Assembly (NCBI GenBank): GCA_002633025.1
Contig: NMRB01000157.1
Coordinates: 499,414-563,413 of the forward strand
Direction: 5' to 3'
DNA length: 64,000 bases
Origin: Notospermus geniculatus
Taxonomy: Eukaryota > Nemertea > Pilidiophora > Heteronemertea > Lineidae
Shown here one piece after another: positions 21,308 to 33,638 of the stretch; position 1 is the first letter of the stretch; each line of letters begins with the position of its first letter. Position numbers and translations under genes: made by a program. A model generated the notes under the pieces. The model ran no database searches, was not told the DNA's origin, and saw only the letters and a program-made list of their open reading frames with translations.

Positions 21308-21590
21308 ATTAACGGCTATTGGTACTTTGCGTAACGTAACGTAATGTAACGTAACGTAACAAAACCCCGTCCCCAGGTGATTTTTCTAAAAACATTATAA
21401 TTTTTTTATGTGTGTATTTATGGCCAGCCGAGTTAAAGAGCTACTGTATAAACACTATAAAGTGATTAAGCAAGCTGTGCACGCCTTATTTCCTTCCTTA
21501 CTCACATTTTTTCTGCTTGTTACGTTACGTTGCGCAAAATACCATTATCCCCCCTGCTATTGGTACTTTGCGTAACGTAACGTAACAAAT
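21308..21590. repeat. Inverted repeat of CGTAACGTAACG motifs
   Basis: TATTGGTACTTTGCGTAACG occurs at about 21317 and again at 21560, with the inverted form CGTTACGTTGCGCAAAATACCATTA at 21522-21546. It is probably a small hairpin MITE with a duplicated end. Confidence 0.5.
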
Positions 21591-21926
21591 TTTCTAATGT
21601 ATTTCGGCGGCTTAACTGAAGTGTATCATCTGACATCAGCATCATATGCATAAGATCTGAGTTGACCACCTATCGAAAGGTACACCCTTAGTCAAAAGTA
21701 AATAGACAGCTACTAAATTCAATATTTCCTAATATAGCACCGAGGGACAATTTTTCTTTTTATTCCCATTGATAACAATTGCTTTGGCACCTTCCTACAC
21801 CAAAATTATCTTGCTGGCCTTTGAACTGATTTCTTGGTGAAAGTTTGAATTTTCATCAAAAAAAGTGATTTTTTATTCGGGATTTGTTGGTGATCGCACC
21901 TATGCCATCTTGAAGCACATTTGTTN

Positions 21927-22046
21927 TGTGACCTGTTTTTGCCAGCTGTGACCTGTTTTTGCTAGCTGTGACCTGTTTTTGCCAGCTGTGACCTGTTTTT
22001 GCCAGCTGTGACCTGTTTTTGCTAGCTGTGACCTGTTTTTGCCAGC
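21927..22046. repeat. Six-copy 20-bp tandem repeat
   Basis: TGTGACCTGTTTTTGCCAGC is repeated about six times with a C/T alternation in GCCAGC/GCTAGC. The preceding N at 21926 may hide further copies. The ORF over it is an artefact of the repeat. Confidence 0.85.
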
Positions 22047-22408
22047 GAGTGCTGCTCACACTTGAGGATAAGTTTCTCCATATGCAGACAAACCATTGTA
22101 CCATGGATTAACTTGTAGAGATGTCAATGTTGATATTCCTTTTTATATTATCAAAATCTTAATAGGAAGTTGATGTGTCGTTATTTATATATGTATATAT
22201 ACAGAAGTCAAATGCATGATGCAAGGTGTTGCTATTGTACTACAAATGAACACAAGATATTGTTCAACTTTTCTTCTGCTTTAGGCAGTAGGCCTCACTA
22301 CAGTCAGTTCAGTACCATGAAGTCCATGAAGTCACTGGTACCATTTCGTTAGCCTAAAGTCACTTTATGAAACAGGTCCCGGAAACTTGGTACATATACA
22401 TGTACTCT

Positions 22409-22698
22409 CAGGCGCGGATCCAGAGGGGGGGGGGGTTGGGGGTCGTGACCCCCCCTGCTCGCCACCACTTGTTTTTTTTTCAATAGTTTGTGACAATAAG
22501 CAAAAAAACGCAAGAATACAGGTTCTGTTTTGATACTGAGATGCCAGGAAATCGCATCTACGGCCTTCTAGATTTCAAAATTTTCTGGGGGAGGACCCCC
22601 AGACCCCCCGTTGGCGCAGGAATCTCCGGCGCCCGCCTGCAACGACCGACCTCGGCGGCCCTGACCCCCCTCTGCCAAAAATTCTGGATCCGCGCCTG
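22409..22698. mobile_element. hAT-like MITE (CAGGCGCGGATCCAG ends)
   Basis: Inverted ends CAGGCGCGGATCCAGA and TCTGGATCCGCGCCTG enclose about 290 bp with G- and C-runs near the ends. The CAG start is typical of hAT-derived elements. A clean 8-bp target duplication is not visible, so the superfamily is tentative. Confidence 0.65.
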
Positions 22699-22869
22699 AC
22701 TCTTATGTCGGATGACCTATGACACCAACCTTCGGTCACATTCTATTATTGGTTTGGCCACCAGGTGGCCAAAACGAAAACCCATGGAGTCCACTCCTGA
22801 ACTAATGACTGAATTGTCTCCAAAATTTTATCATAGGCGCATGTATTGAGGATACATGACACATGTAAC

Positions 22870-25400
22870 AGGTTTTTAATTTAAAGATAATGTATCACGG
22901 ATATTTTCGCGGGCCACGAAAATCATTGTTTATTTACATTTTGTTTGTCTCGTCTTTTTTTGTCTTGTGAGTAATTTGTTGGTGGCATGCCCCTCTAGAA
23001 ATACTTTTGATACTGAAAATATTCAATTTGGTGGGTTGGCATGTCCAAAATAACATAATGTAAACATCCATGTTTACAAACATTAATGTAAACAATGAAG
23101 TTGTGATACATTATCTTTAACAGATAACAAAGTCAAAGTTTTTCCATTTGGCACGTTTCTTCAACGTCATGATTACTTTGTTAGTTTTAGTTCACGATTT
23201 TTATGGCTGAAGCAGGGCAGGGAACGTAAACAGTCTGAGTCTGTATTTTTTGTCTTGGGTGGCCGCAGGCCCCATTCTATCATTTTAGAGAACACTAGCA
23301 GACGGGGACAACAACTACAGATGTTACACCGGCGCTGCATGGTGCATCATACTGAATCCCGTCCGTGTTGTCGCCCATCTCTTGTCACCATTAACAGTTC
23401 GCCAGAAGTTGAGGTTGGGCCCGTCTAGCCAGTTTATGTTCGCACAAAACGTTCTGCAGTCGCGTCAGGCCTGTCTCATCGCAAAGGGTTAATATCACGC
23501 GCCAGACGTGCCGCTGGACCGATGCCAGGAGATTGAGATAAAAGGCCAATTCTTGGAATTAAGTGCCACACCTCGTCTCCAGTACCCTGCTTGTAACGTA
23601 TTCTCGTGTCAAAGGATGCTGAATAGGATCCCTGGAGCCGATGTTCACTTGCAGCAGCCTGCAATGTGACGCAACCTCGTCTCCTCTGCACTATTTCACT
23701 TCACAGGCTACAGAGAATGCATGTGTGGTTCCTGCCTGCCCCACCCCTGGGAGTGAGGTATCTTGGGACAGTCACGTGATAATCCTCAGCGTCCCACTGT
23801 CATCGCGCACTTCTTCAGTGGATTTGATGCGGGTGGTGTCGGTGCCAGTTTATGCTCGTTTTTTACGAATTTCTCAGGATATACCACCCTTCTGCCGTGT
23901 CGTTTCTGTATTTTCCCCGCGGTAAGTGATTCTTGACAAAGTTGAGAAGTTATATCCCAGATCCTTCTCTGAAAGGTTGTGAAAATAGGTGTTTTTTACG
24001 AAAAGTTGGAATTCTGACCTGCGGCGAGTGAGACTGAGATGCGGTGCCGGTGTTTCGCGCCTCAGGATTTCCCGGGTCAAAATGACAACCCTCCCTCGTT
24101 CTACCGGGCGTTCTACTTTACTTTTTGGTGATGAACAGTGTCCAAAATCAATATTCTGCCCCTCAATATGAATTCCTTCGAGACAGGCCTTCACAGATGA
24201 TGCCAAAGATGCGCACTTTGACTGCATGGAGTCTGCGCCAGGCCCACGTGTTACAGTACATGCCTCTATCTGGATACATTGTTTCACACAGAGCCAACTT
24301 CATTTCTTGAATCCAGGCTCTGTGTTTTGAGCATTTCTTGCCTTTAGGATCGCTTTTTGATAATTACCAATCATTCTGATACACAAATGTTTAAAATGAC
24401 TGCCAACAGTCTGGAATTTGAGTATTTTGAGAGGTGGATGTAGACCTATAGCTTTGCAGGGTACATCCCATGCCCTATTTTTGGGTATGGTAGTCAAAAA
24501 TTCCAAAAACTCACAAGAAACATTTGCCCTCATTCTTAGGCCCTGTTTTTGCCTCTTGGTAGGCTACCACCCACTCAACTTTGAACTCCAAAAGTCATCT
24601 TTTAGACCTTGATACTCTGTACCCGTACCCCATATTCCGGATGCTGGACTGTTGATCATCCCTTGTCTTTCTCCTTGATTAACCATGTTAACCCCCTTTT
24701 TCTCAGGCCTATACTCAATCCATCACATGAAACGTTGATAAACTTGAAAATGTACAAATTTTAGAAAGTGTTGCTTCCCTTTTCAGGGTCTTGGTGGTCT
24801 ATAGAAGCCCCTTCCCACCCATATGATGTAGCCAATAAAGAGTGAGGAGAAGACACAGAAACGCTTCCCTTTAGAATATGCTTGTCATGAGCTACCAGAA
24901 AAGACATTGCAAGGCGACCTGACAGCCCAGTGCAGATTTTTTGACAAGTTTTAATCATGTCTTCCATGCATGATCGAAAAGTGTGCAGCAGTTGCACAAA
25001 GAATCCAGTTAATTTGGTCTTTGGCTTTTATTTGAACAAAATTTTTGCGTGGAAGACGGCTCATTCTTCAAAAATCCCCTTTACACAGCTTGAGGTCTCT
25101 GATTTGGGGTGTGATCTCTAGAGCTGAATTTTATAAGGAGTGAAAATGGATTTCAAACACTGCAAATGGGCATTTGAAACTTTTGTTTTTTGTCTCCCAA
25201 CATTTTGTGCACCCATGTCATGGGTTGGTAGTTTTCAAATTGACAAGCATTTTCTAAATAGCCAGCCTGTACGATGACAAAGCCTCACTGAAGACTGGGA
25301 AAACGATAAGTTTGACACTTTTTATATGAGGGTTGAACAAATCACCATTTGATATTGTTCAATCTTCAACACTTTCTAATACTAACAATGCCGGCGATCA
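22870..25400. other. Gene-free stretch
   Basis: About 2.5 kb in which no ORF shows recognisable similarity or convincing splice context. No clear repeat was identified apart from scattered AT-rich phrases. Confidence 0.4.
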
Positions 25401-25562
25401 GTGGTGCCCCCTGGTGGAGATGACTGGTGAACCTGATGGATGAGACAGAGTGACCCCCAATGGTGTGGCCTTAACGATTTTGGAGGTGAATGGTGCCCCC
25501 TGGTGGAGATGACTGGTGAACCTGACGGATGAGACCGCAGAGCTCCTAATGGTGTTGGCCTA
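25401..25562. repeat. Two-copy direct repeat (about 90-bp period)
   Basis: GGTGCCCCCTGGTGGAGATG followed by ACTGGTGAACCTGA occurs at about 25404 and again at about 25493. Non-coding as far as can be seen. Confidence 0.7.
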
Positions 25563-26572
25563 CAGATGAGATATACCGGTACCGGTACCCTGAATGTTGA
25601 CACATGTGATTCATGTAGGTATTAAGAAATAGGCAACTGGAGTTAAAGAAAACGTAATGGACGAAGGAAATCTGTATTTTGTCCTTGTATTCTCCTGATG
25701 ACAGCGAGTTTGGGTATGCTGCCAGTGTAATCCAATTACAAGGATCTGAACCAGCTGATGCCCACATTGGCCTTGTTGTGGTTTACCCATTGCTCTTGCC
25801 ACCATCAAAAGTTATGTAATACGGTATATATAATGTTTCATCAGAGGATGTGTGAAGCAATCTGAGGCAAACAGTTGTTGTAATGCCGTCAATGTTGGAA
25901 AAAGTCCTCATCTTCGAAAGCAGAGAGGGAGAGGAAGAGATGAATGTCCTCTTTGCTTCAAACTTGTACAATAGAAAGGAGTACCAATGATATATGATAC
26001 TGGATTTTGTTTGGAACTCCCAGTCTAGAGGCAGTTTGGAAATATCAGAATCATGACAATACCCTTGATATTTTTGAGGAAAATGATAGTAGACATTGGC
26101 CATGATTGAGGGCGGGGTTATTCAGCTTATTATTCTAAAGTCGTTGAAATCTCAGTTGAGTTAAGTAATTGAATTCCAAACCAAACCAAAAAGGAGGTTG
26201 CCTGAAAATGAAGTACAATGTATGTACTTATCGAGTGCAGGTGGGTGGCATGTGGAGCTTCGATACACAATCTAAGATCATCCACATCGTCACACATTTG
26301 CAATCGAATGGCAGAGTTTGCCAAGCACAGTTGACCCGCGAAGGCATGAAGAGTGCCACGTCCTGCCAGCCGTGGTTGGCAGTAAAAACTGCTAAATCAC
26401 TGAACGAAAGCAAGGCAGTTGACGTAGGCCGAAGTATGAAACAGAACGCCATGACGAGGCGCGAAAAAAATTCAGCGACGTGTCAGCTAGGGTATTTGGC
26501 GGTACTAACTGCTAAATCACCGAAAGCAAGGCAGTGACACAGGCTGAAGTATGTATATGATGTAATAGACTC
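25563..26572. other. Gene-free stretch with a short internal repeat
   Basis: No gene is recognised. GGCAGTAAAAACTGCTAAATC and CGAAAGCAAGGCAGT recur at about 26378-26415 and 26500-26535, a local duplication of about 115 bp. Confidence 0.45.
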
Positions 26573-26777
26573 TATCACTCCAAAAGAGTGCAGCACCTGA
26601 CGGGTCCAGCATCACGATCCCCCACGTTATTTACGAATGCCATGATCCAGTTTGTTTCAGCGATCATGATGGGGTGAAACAATGTGATTTTTTCGCTTCA
26701 CCTCAAGACATCATGAAATGACGTGCAGGACATCGTGACGCCTGATCTGTCAGGTGCTGCCCTCTTTTGGAGTGATA
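26573..26777. mobile_element. 205-bp MITE
   Basis: The inverted ends TATCACTCCAAAAGAGTGCA and the complement CTCTTTTGGAGTGATA, with matching CAGCACCTGAC/GTCAGGTGCTG further in, define a hairpin element. Non-coding. Confidence 0.7.
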
Positions 26778-27904
26778 AATACAGATTGGAGATTGATAGT
26801 TTCTTCTTCCATTCAGTTTTGCTTGTTTTGTTCAGCAAGGCAAGCTACGATGTTTTTAACAGCAATCTATTATTCAAAACGATCTCCAATTCTGTCAAAT
26901 GCCCCGATTGCCTTTGTTTTCCAGCGCGCAAAATATTTATGTAGTTATGACGATGTTTGTAACAACCTTCGATTCAAATGACGTCCAGTGCTGTCAAGGG
27001 CCCCGAGCGGGCGAAGAAAAGAACCTTTGCGGGTCAACTGAGCACTGATTTTGGTTTCCAACCTCCATCCTCACAAAAGCTTCATCCTCACCTCCATCCT
27101 CACGAAAGCTTCCTGGGAGAGTGCAATGCCTAAAATCATGGCCAATGTGTATTGTTTTTTTCTGAAGAAACCTCCTGGTATTTTCATGATTGGTATTTCC
27201 ATGGCCCAAGTCTGTTGTAAGCATGTGCCAGGCTTCGTGACAGCATCAGAATTCCCCAGTAAATAACAGGGTTTGTTCCCTTCCTTTTCATATGAGAATG
27301 GCTGCACTGGCAATGACATAGAAATGTTATGAAAAAGGAATAGCCAAATGGTAAGAAACATGCGTGTTATCACTTGAACTCCCTGTATGTGCTACTGCAG
27401 TGATACTGGCTGTTGTCGTATAGCAGAACATTTTGTTGGTACTTTCTCTGTGGCATCGCTGTCTGGTGAAATCGGAGAAGAGCCCAAGATCCTTCATGTC
27501 AGGTTGATGCAGCCTGGGGGAGGTGCCACTCTGGGTCCCATCAGGTTGTTGTTGACCCTGTATGTTTATACATGTAGTGATTCTGACCTCAGGGGTGGTG
27601 CAAGCATGACGTGGAAGTGATTCAGTGCCTGTGATCCTGCAAAATGTGATGTTGATGCCAGTTTGAAGATAAACAATCCCAGAGACCTGTGAAGCTGAGA
27701 AACAGCACAGCAACATATCGCAGCACGAATGCAATTGGTGGACTGACTTGGTGCTGCGCGCATGCAACCCTGACATCTAGACTTGATGCCAAGTGCTTTT
27801 GTCACGGTATAGACTCTGTTTATGAACATCGATTTCACATCAACATTTCAGCAAACAACCCTGAGCAAGACGGCATGGATGAGGAGTGGGAGCCAATGGA
27901 ACTC
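26778..27904. other. Gene-free stretch
   Basis: ORFs of up to 149 codons occur at 27327-27776 but have no recognisable family, and overlap equally long ORFs in other frames. No repeat is identified besides a short duplication (CTTCATCCTCACCTCCATCC) at 27058-27110. Confidence 0.35.
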
Positions 27905-28013
27905 GGGCCCATATTCATAAAACTACTTAAGTCTAAGTATGGCACTTATCCTTTGTTCAGCACAAAAGATAAGTACACACTTTGACTTAAGTATGTTTAT
28001 GAATAATGGACCC
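27905..28013. mobile_element. Short hairpin MITE (GGGCCCATATTCATAAA type)
   Basis: GGGCCCATATTCATAAAAC and the inverted GTTTATGAATAATGGACCC bracket 109 bp with further pairing at ACTTAAGTC/GACTTAAGT. A related element is at 38535-38626. Confidence 0.75.
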
Positions 28014-28754
28014 AGGACTCTGGAGCACCAGTCATTTGGTGCAATGACCGTAATGTCCAAAGTTTGTATCGTATGTTAGTAGAATGGGGCTGTTATCCCC
28101 AGTTGCTGTGTCAGTGTAACTGTGGCACAGGATCAGCGGACAATCTTCAAGAAGATCACAAATTCCGGCAGAAACGGAGATGCAACAACCGAATACTGAA
28201 TTGCAGTTGAGAATTGTAATGTTGATGAACTGCTGAAGTAAAGGATGGACAAGACCGCCGTGGAGCGGATCGATCAGCATCATTGAATCCTACTGTAAAT
28301 GAATGCACACCTGTATGCCCATGCCTTCCTTTTCAGGGGTAAGTATTCAGGCCTAAGTAGATTGTATGCACGCTCCACTAGGCCTCGTGACAACATCTCA
28401 ATATTCTGAGTAGGCCTAGGCTTATTTCAGAAGGTGGTTGAGGATTTTTGTGCATACATAGTCCCTTTCATCAGGATGGTGTTGTCATCACCTGTTGACA
28501 GCACCATCCATGATGTGACTAATTCTCTTTTTCTCAACTCTACTTTCAGCTATGGTGCCAAAAGGTTTTTCATCCATTATCTAACACATTCATAACAGAA
28601 AAAATTCATAAGCTCGTTCATGAATTCATAAGCAAGCTTATGAATTTCATAAGTGGTGAATGTGGTCTCTGAGACCCTCCTTCAAATTCATAATCCCCGC
28701 CATTTTGACTTGCGTTAAATCACGTGACCAACTGCGGTTCCGGTTTAGTCCAAA

Positions 28755-29669
28755 ATGGCGGACGACATGGAGGATGTTATGACAGGGGAGGAACTTTTCA
28801 ATGGAAATGGGGAGATAATGCCGTACCAGTTTGAACCAGAGCGTGCAGAGGCTGTAGAAGATGAAGAGGATTTGGATGGTGATGAGGTGGAGGACGAAGA
28901 TGTAGGCCTAGGCGTAGATGTAGAGACTGAAGGCTGGCGACTTGACTCGATGGTTTGGTGTCGGTGCGGGAACTGTGTGCAGACGAATGTTATCGTGGAA
29001 AACCTGTGCTGCAAGGACCTTTATGAACTTGTTCGGAATCCTCAAGCTACGGAATACTTTCAGCAAGGGGCAGCTAACCAGTGCCTGACAAATCATTCCG
29101 ATTTCTCTGCTGTATGCCTGCACTTCGAGGTTTTGAAGGCCTCACTGATGGCAAGGAGAGACCTTCGTGGGGACTACTTCAAGCAACCGTTTTCCAACAG
29201 GTAGGCCTAGGCTAGGTGTAGGCCTGCTAAAGCACGGCCTATTTGTATTACGAGTAGCATGCTGCCACACCACAGGAAGCTTGCCAAGTCTGATTGATTG
29301 TTGTCATGGGTTGCCCCCTGCTTTCTTCCAATTTCCAGATAGGCCTACCGGTAGAGGCCTATGCATGAATTTTCCTTTTTTTGTTGACGAGGCAATATGC
29401 ATCACAGTGACCTGCACATTTCTACAAGGACATTGCAATTGGGGGGGAGGGTTGGTTTCCTCCAACAAGTCCAGCAAGTTTAGGTTTTTTTCAGAGTGCT
29501 CCGATTGCAAAGTTATCGCCAGTTCACTTACTGGGTTCATGGTCGACTGGGACGAGGAAATCGACGGGTTATTCCATGTTGTATTGTCCAAGACATCCGG
29601 AAGGCATACCCAGACCCTGATGGCAACTATACTGGTTTCAAGGATTCAGAGGTGGATTTTCCATGGTAA
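28755..29669 (+). CDS. Stand-alone P2X7 'ballast'-domain protein, gene 2
   Basis: Exons 28755-29200 and 29495-29669 join at AACAG|GTAGGC and TTTTTTTCAG| in phase 2, giving 206 residues and stopping at TAA 29667-29669. The start ATG lies in a strong context (CCAAAATGGCG). Residues 1-70 are acidic. The core reads WCRCGNC then ENLCCKDLYELV; exon 2 reads LQSYRQFTYWVHGRLGRG and RRVIPCCIVQDIRKAYP, ending DGNYTGFKDSE. The motif order and the single phase-2 intron are the same as in gene 1, so both come from one ancestral two-exon gene. As in gene 1 there is no channel, signal peptide or membrane segment. The frame is intact. A transposase-like copy (32293-33638) faces it tail-to-tail. Confidence 0.86.
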
Positions 29670-29731
29670 ATCTGTACAAATGAAGAATGCTGTGATAGAA
29701 AATACAAATACATTTTTTCAAAATAATAGCA

Positions 29732-30512
29732 TTTCCTTTTATTTTCAAGAAAAAGGTGGACAACACGACCGGTAACATGCTGAGTACAGTAAGGTCACTG
29801 TCATTATTCACTAACGCAGAAAAAAATCTGTCTTTGACGTCATTTGCCAATAGCGCAAGTGTACATGTTGTAGTACAATTGTAATACATGTAATAACTAA
29901 CAGAAAACACTCTGCCTGTGGCAACCTGTCATAATATTCAGTAACGCATAAAAAATTCTGTCTTGGATGTCATTTACCAATAGCGCAAGTGTACATGTAT
30001 TGTAATACATGTAACAGAAAACACTCTGCCTATGGCAACCTTTACAGAAAACCCAGGGCTGTTTCACCCCAAAAAAGCAAGTCAACGAAACAGGAGCACT
30101 TCAGTTGGTCGTCGTGTGATTGATTTCCTTTTATTTTCAAGAAAAAGGTGGACAACACGACCGGTAACATGCTGTGTACAGTAAGGTCACTGTCATTATT
30201 CACTAACGCAGAAAAAATTCTGTCTTTGACGTCATTTGCCAATAGCGCAAGTGTACATGTACTACAATTGTAATACATGTAATAACTAACAGAAAACACT
30301 CTGCCTGTGGCAACCTGTCATACTATTCAGTAACGCAGAAAAATTTCTGTCTTGGATGTCATTTACCAATAGCGCAAGTGTACATGTATTGTAATACATG
30401 TAACAGAAAACACTCTGCCTGTGGCAACCTTTACAGAAAACCCAGGGCTGTTTCACCCAAAAAAGCAAGTCAACGAAACAGGAGCACTTCAGTTGGTCGT
30501 CGTGTGATTGAT
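29732..30512. repeat. Tandem duplication of a 392-bp unit
   Basis: The unit starting TTTCCTTTTATTTTCAAG at 29732 repeats at 30124 with few differences. Each unit has a further internal half-repeat (TCTGTCTT(T/G)GA(C/T)GTCATTT ... TGCCTGTGGCAACC). It lies just after the ballast gene 2 stop codon. Weak frames cross it but none is recognised. Confidence 0.85.
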
Positions 30513-30696
30513 TTCCAGCCAATCAGACAGCCACATGCTGAACTTAAAAGTTCAAGTTTAGACATTTTTTTTGTGAAACTGGTCCCAGGTGTTACAAGAG
30601 GAATTGAAAATCTCACATGGTTCCTGAGGTGAAGGTTCATCGGATTAGAATGAAGAACAAAAATTGAGTATTGGCTCATTTGATTCCCTCGATCTG

Positions 30697-30964
30697 CAGG
30701 GTGTCCCAGAAAAAACGCAACAGTTACAAAAAACGTGAATGTGGGGAAACCAAATACCATAGCCATAAAAATTAAGTTTTATCTAATGCACCAGAACATA
30801 AGATATCAGTTCGTACCAATTGCAATTTAATCCAACATGAAATTGGTATGAAAATGAAGCTTATGCTCCAGCGCATCTCGCAACCCCAATGTTATATGGC
30901 TGTGATATTTGGTGTCCCCACAATCACGAATTTCCTAACTTGCGTTTTTTTCTGGGACACCCTG
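30697..30964. mobile_element. mariner-like MITE
   Basis: The ends CAGGGTGTCCCAGAAAAAAC and GTTTTTTTCTGGGACACCCTG are inverted copies 268 bp apart, resembling mariner termini. A TA dinucleotide is clear only on the right flank. Confidence 0.75.
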
Positions 30965-31389
30965 TAAAAATATGAATGCGAACTTGATCCCACATCTCTG
31001 ACTCTATCAGAGAATGAAATACTTGAAAGTATCAAAGGGCTTTTCATTTTCGTCAACTGAGGAATCCGAGTTGTGATCCTTTGAAAATGCAGCGATTATA
31101 TTGTATGGCACAACAAATAATCCCTGCAATTTGCAAGTGCATAGCTTTTTCTGTTTACCCAAGGATAACAACACGCATTCCTCAAGTGACAAAATGAACA
31201 CCCCTTTGAGACAACTGAACACCATGACATCATGACCCAAATAAGACTCTAACCTTCACTAATCGGGTAAACTAAACATCCCAGACATTTGTACATCCTG
31301 AATTCGGAATGAAGAACGGGGAAAATTCAGTGTTGTCAAAAATGATTGAAATTTGGCAGAAATGTGATGATTGCCAAACCACTGAGAGA

Positions 31390-32121
31390 ATTGTGAGGGA
31401 AAAAATTGGGTGTCGTCGATACATTTTTTGAGAAATTAGTAATTTTCTACACTTGAGCAATAGGTGGATTAAAGACACTTAAGCCTAAACTGTCTATTGT
31501 TTAAGCGAAGAAAATGCAATCTAAATATTCAAAAATTAATTGACGACACACAATTTTTTTTCACACATTTCTCACCTAACTGGCCCTCATAACATGCATG
31601 CCAAACTTCAAGTGTTTCTGATAGTTATTTCTGCAATTTTTGGCAGAACTTGTGCATTTTCCAAACTTACACTAAGCGCCAAAATGGCTGGCTTTCCAAA
31701 GGGGTCTACAATCATTGACTACGAAGATGTTCTAAAAGAAGTCGCTCAGAAGGTGTATTGTGAGGGAAAAAATTGGGTGTCGTCGATACATTTTTTGAGA
31801 AATTAGTAATTTTCTACACTTGAGCAATAGGTGGATTAAAGACACTTAAGCCTAAACTGTCTATTGTTTAAGCGAAGAAAATGCAGTCTAAATATTCAAA
31901 AATTAATTGATGACACACAATTTTTTTTCACACATTTCTCACCTAACTGGCCCTCATAACATGCATGCCAAACTTCAAGTGTTTCTGATAGTTATTTCTG
32001 CAATTTTTGGCAGAACTTGTGCATTTTCCCAACTTACACTAAGCGCCAAAATGGCTGGCTTTCCAAAGGGGTCTACAATCACTGACTACGAAGATGTTCT
32101 AAAAGAAGTCGCTCAGAAGGT
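31390..32121. repeat. Tandem duplication of a 368-bp unit carrying a putative first exon
   Basis: Units at 31390-31757 and 31758-32121 are nearly identical. Each contains GCCAAAATGGCTGGC, a good start context, at 31684 and 32051, opening 23 codons that end at CAGAAG|GTG. Confidence 0.88.
32051..32119 (+). CDS. Putative duplicated first exon (MAGFPKG...), second copy
   Basis: ATG in a CCAAAATGG context opens MAGFPKGSTITDYEDV LKEVAQK, then a possible donor AAG|GTGACC in phase 0. The first copy (31684-31752) differs by one residue (I for T), which suggests constraint or very recent duplication. No downstream exon can be linked and the family is not recognised. The donor is weak, so this may be an ordinary short ORF. 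Confidence 0.3.
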
Positions 32122-32292
32122 GACCCTTAATGAACTAAGATGATGACACCAGGAGAGAATGGAAGAAATAGATCATTTCAGATTTCATAATAGACAGTAT
32201 TGAAACTGACAAACATTTGGTCTCAACCTGCCAAGCTCAGAGTGACATGTGACTGCTTTTGCCAGAGCGGGTGTCACAACTTGTTTCTGTCC

Positions 32293-33638
32293 TCATCGAA
32301 ACCGAGACTGGTGGCTGTCAATAAGAACAGACTTCCCAGGAAATTCTGCTGTGGCAATGTTCTTAGCCTGTTTTCTGATTGGACGGTGAGCTGGAGGACC
32401 ATTTTCCCTTGCCTTTACAACATTTGTCATCAGTTCCAGCCAATAGTCATGGGACTTAGGTTCATAGATTGGTTTAGCCACCCAGTATTTCCTGCCTTTG
32501 GGGAAGACCGCATTAAACCTTTCTTGACCAGCTTTTGTTGTAGCTATGGATCTATTGGCATTCAAGTTATGGTCCAGAACAGCCAGTTCAGTTCTTGCTA
32601 CCATTCCTTCATAACTGAAGTGTTGGCGCTTGGGACAATACTTATTTATAAGTGAGTGGTAGACTTCCAAGGAGCCAGTATGACAGAACATGGTCAACTT
32701 GTCCATGTCTTTCAAAGTTTTCTTATTGGTCACAACAGACTTCAAAGCTTCATGAGCAGGCGATCCTGGTTTAAGCCACAGTTTNTCTCCATTTCATACA
32801 TGGCATGCACAACAGGAAATAAATACCTGGTCTGAATTTTATGGAACCATCTTCCAGAAAATAATGGCATACCGAGGCAATAGGCTAATTCCTGAACTCT
32901 GGTGTAAGTACTGCCAGTAAAGAGAATTGCAGCTGGGACAAGAAGATTGCCAGCAGCCATGCCCTGATAGAGTGGCTGACCAAACCACACAAATTCATGT
33001 TCTCCAACACCCATACATTTGGCAACGATACGAGGGCAACAGCCTTTTACAGTAATTGTGGTGTGAAGGACAGGAGACTGACACTTGGGACATGTAATTA
33101 AGTGACTAGAAAATAACTCTCTTAAACTACTCTCATACACCAAAAATACTCTGTCCTTGGTGCTGTTTGTGTCACAACATTCTTCTGTATAGTCTGAATC
33201 CACATCAGAATCGCTTCCTTCACTGGACGGTTCATACGTGGCATCTGCTCCCTCATCATCACCATGATCACTGTAGTCCATCAGCTCCATTTCCTCCATG
33301 AATTCATCATACGACAAACCACTGACACAGGGGCTATCACGAGTAGATTCATCATCCGAGTGCTTTGAACGACCACTGGCGTCGACGTCCTTTGGAGACT
33401 CTGCCATTTCCAGAGACGAATTACGGACAGATGCAGGCTGCAGACCACCATTGGCATCGATTTCCTTCAGAGGATCCGCCATTTCCAATGACAAGTTGGG
33501 GACAGATGCAGGCTGCAAACCACTCGGAGTTATGGAACTACCTGATGATGACTGTGCCTCCTGAGGAACAGGGCATGCATAGCAATGGTCATGTACAACA
33601 GGCTTTGCATACTCCTCGGTAATCATGGATAATGTTAC
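32293..33638 (-). CDS. DDE-transposase-like protein, copy 2 (core missing at an assembly join)
   Basis: The exon starts at 33638 after a strong acceptor (long T-run, then ATTTTAG). An in-frame ATG follows at 33626. The protein begins with an acidic Ser-rich region, then TCPKCQSP and GEHEFVWFGQPLYQG, AAILFTGSTYTRVQELAYCLG and TRYLFPVVHAMYEME, which align with copy 1 residues 60-185. At N 32785 it jumps to KLWLKPGSPAHEALKSVVTN and FCHTGSLEVYHSLINKYCPK, aligning with copy 1 from about 372. So about 190 residues holding the catalytic aspartates are absent because of the join; the apparent frame change is caused by the single N. The remaining frame is intact. The C-terminus is longer than a relic would keep, so the gene was probably complete. 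Confidence 0.72.

Noticed and set aside
21856-22104. ORF with repeated SQLAKTGH units
   Set aside because: Translation of the non-coding 20-bp tandem repeat; no start context or homology.
27327-27776. 149-codon minus-strand ORF
   Set aside because: No motif, no splice context, and overlapping ORFs of comparable quality; chance ORF.
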